Shown here in pieces: positions 16,001 through 16,167 of a stretch of DNA of 16,167 bases (positions are counted from its first letter, which is position 1; every line of letters begins with the position of its first letter). The DNA is from Bacteroidales bacterium Bact_07 (GTDB lineage: Bacteria > Bacteroidota > Bacteroidia > Bacteroidales > Tenuifilaceae), in NCBI GenBank assembly GCA_001603415.1, contig LUYY01000053.1, positions 1-16,167 on the forward strand, given 5' to 3'. The position numbers were made by a program, and so were the translations under genes. The notes under the pieces were generated by a model, which saw only the letters and a list, made by a program, of their open reading frames with translations, made no database searches and was not told where the DNA came from.

Positions 16001-16167
16001 GTTCACATTTCTTAGCTCCCCGCAAGCATTTCCTTGGCATGTATTTTGATACTTTCTGGTTTAACATAGTAGTCATTTGGATTATGACAGTAGTTCTTTA
16101 CATAACCCTTTACTACGAATCACTAAAAAAATTGCTCGAATTTTTTGGGAAAATTAAAATTCCAGCT
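13090..16167 (+). CDS. TerB-like/ABC ATPase/ABC-2 membrane fusion (ABCG-type half-transporter), 3' end cut
   Basis: 1026 codons are open to the window edge with no stop. An N-terminal helical TerB-like region (about 1-155) is followed by a beta-rich segment (160-250; LNGLPIHNR suggests an FHA-like fold, inference). The ABC ATPase has Walker A GASGAGKTT (287-295, Lys293), Q-loop Gln334, signature SGGQRKR (394-400), Walker B Asp417 with Glu418, and H-loop His450. All key residues are intact. A CPVC pair (Cys499, Cys502) lies in the linker to the membrane part. TM helices cluster at about 585-750, then about 230 hydrophilic residues form a large extracytoplasmic loop. A last TM at about 990-1010 suggests the end is near. 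The ATPase-first order is that of ABCG/White-type transporters, which act as dimers; the substrate is unknown. It lies 37 bases after SiaC, with start ATG 13090. Confidence 0.85.
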   Translation, partial: MSEEILKALMQLFAIIAKQDEGVELKERDYVINFLTQQLNDEAVKEYIRLFDEHAGLLDKDDNAENDEEKGKRKLTSVKDSVRILGICKKINKTLTQKQKIVVLVRLYELINADRKFTEQRMAIINTVAEVFKLTKEEISDIENFVIKNAPEELDIPSILTIHDKPFTGKNCKHIGTEALDGYIYILQIKSEDLYFLRYTGNEDIFLNGLPIHNRRIYLFASGSSLKLPKGKPVYYTDVVAHFLADSTSIRISYRVENVGFQFKTGDIGLRNISFSEGHGKLVGIMGASGAGKTTLLNVLAGIEKPTTGRVLVNGYDLHNEKEKLEGVIGVIPQDDLLIEELTVFENLYYNAKLCFKDKTEEELVALVDKTLANLGLLERKNLKVGTPLNKMISGGQRKRLNIALELIREPSILFVDEPTSGLSSRDSENVMDLLRELTLKGKLIFVVIHQPSSDIYKMFDNMVILDTGGYMIYYGNPVEAVMYFKRLDMQINSDVGECPVCGNVNPELIFNIIEARVVDEFGRYTPTRKVSPQKWEELFRENIKITPIPDEKAEPPRSLNIPSRIKQFLIYTKRDFMSKISNTQYIVLNLLETPILAFILAYVIRYIADPNSNVYIFYENENIPIYLFMALIVALFIGLTVSAEEIFRDRKILKREAFLNLSRSSYLFSKITLLLLLSAIQTATFVLIANSILEIRGMYFDYWLVLFSTAVCANLLGLNISATFNSAITIYIVIPLLMIPMMVLSGAMFSFEKLNRSVGSFNRVPLIAEFMITKWGYEALVVHQYKDNAFQKTFYDIDKVINNANYKIVYYIDELEKRATDLVDLLPQKGNPEAQKKIADRLAVLRKAIINETSFESPSITFDKIDKLTPANIDETTVYAIFDYLDKLKSHYSDIYNTQSQKRERMIAFLVNNNRELYEAKRKAYHNESLADQATKTFEKNKIVQYGDELVQQYDPVYRDPIPRHLLDFRSHFLAPRKHFLGMYFDTFWFNIVVIWIMTVVLYITLYYESLKKLLEFFGKIKIPA

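Overview
The window looks like chromosomal DNA of a Bacteroidota bacterium, probably in or near the Bacteroidales. This rests on the AT-leaning composition, A-rich leaders instead of clear Shine-Dalgarno sites, and promoters of the TTTG-N19/20-TAnnTTTG type. The gene content agrees: GAF/PAS proteins with Glu/Gln-rich coiled coils, SiaB/SiaC homologues, and a long TerB-like/ABC fusion. I see no mobile element, CRISPR array, rRNA or tRNA, and no gene-free stretch longer than about 150 bases.

Left part (1-3837): four housekeeping-type genes. They are a flippase-like membrane protein of the UPF0104 family, a short-chain dehydrogenase, purQ on the minus strand, and a membrane-anchored endonuclease/exonuclease/phosphatase-fold hydrolase. 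The dehydrogenase and purQ converge and overlap by four bases. purQ and the hydrolase diverge from a compact back-to-back promoter pair, which also fixes the start codons of both.

Right part (3980-16167, running off the end): nine plus-strand genes with gaps of only 5-39 bases, so probably one operon. The order is CheR methyltransferase, membrane HAMP-GAF-PAS-PAS sensor, divergent second CheR, CheB-type methylesterase without receiver, membrane GAF protein, membrane GAF-PAS-PAS-SpoIIE/PP2C phosphatase, SiaB-type kinase, SiaC-type phosphoprotein, and a TerB-like/ABC ATPase/membrane fusion that is cut by the window edge.

The phosphatase, kinase and phosphoprotein form a complete SiaA/SiaB/SiaC-like partner-switching module. 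SiaC carries Thr at residue 68, the position I recall as the phosphosite in Pseudomonas aeruginosa. The diguanylate cyclase SiaD, the known SiaC target, is not in the window. Nor are CheA, CheW, CheY or a classical chemoreceptor signalling domain. My inference is a hybrid signalling system. Reversible carboxyl methylation would adapt coiled-coil sensors that are not chemoreceptors, and these would feed a SiaABC switch whose output may be the ABC transporter or a distant target. This combined layout is the most interesting feature of the window.
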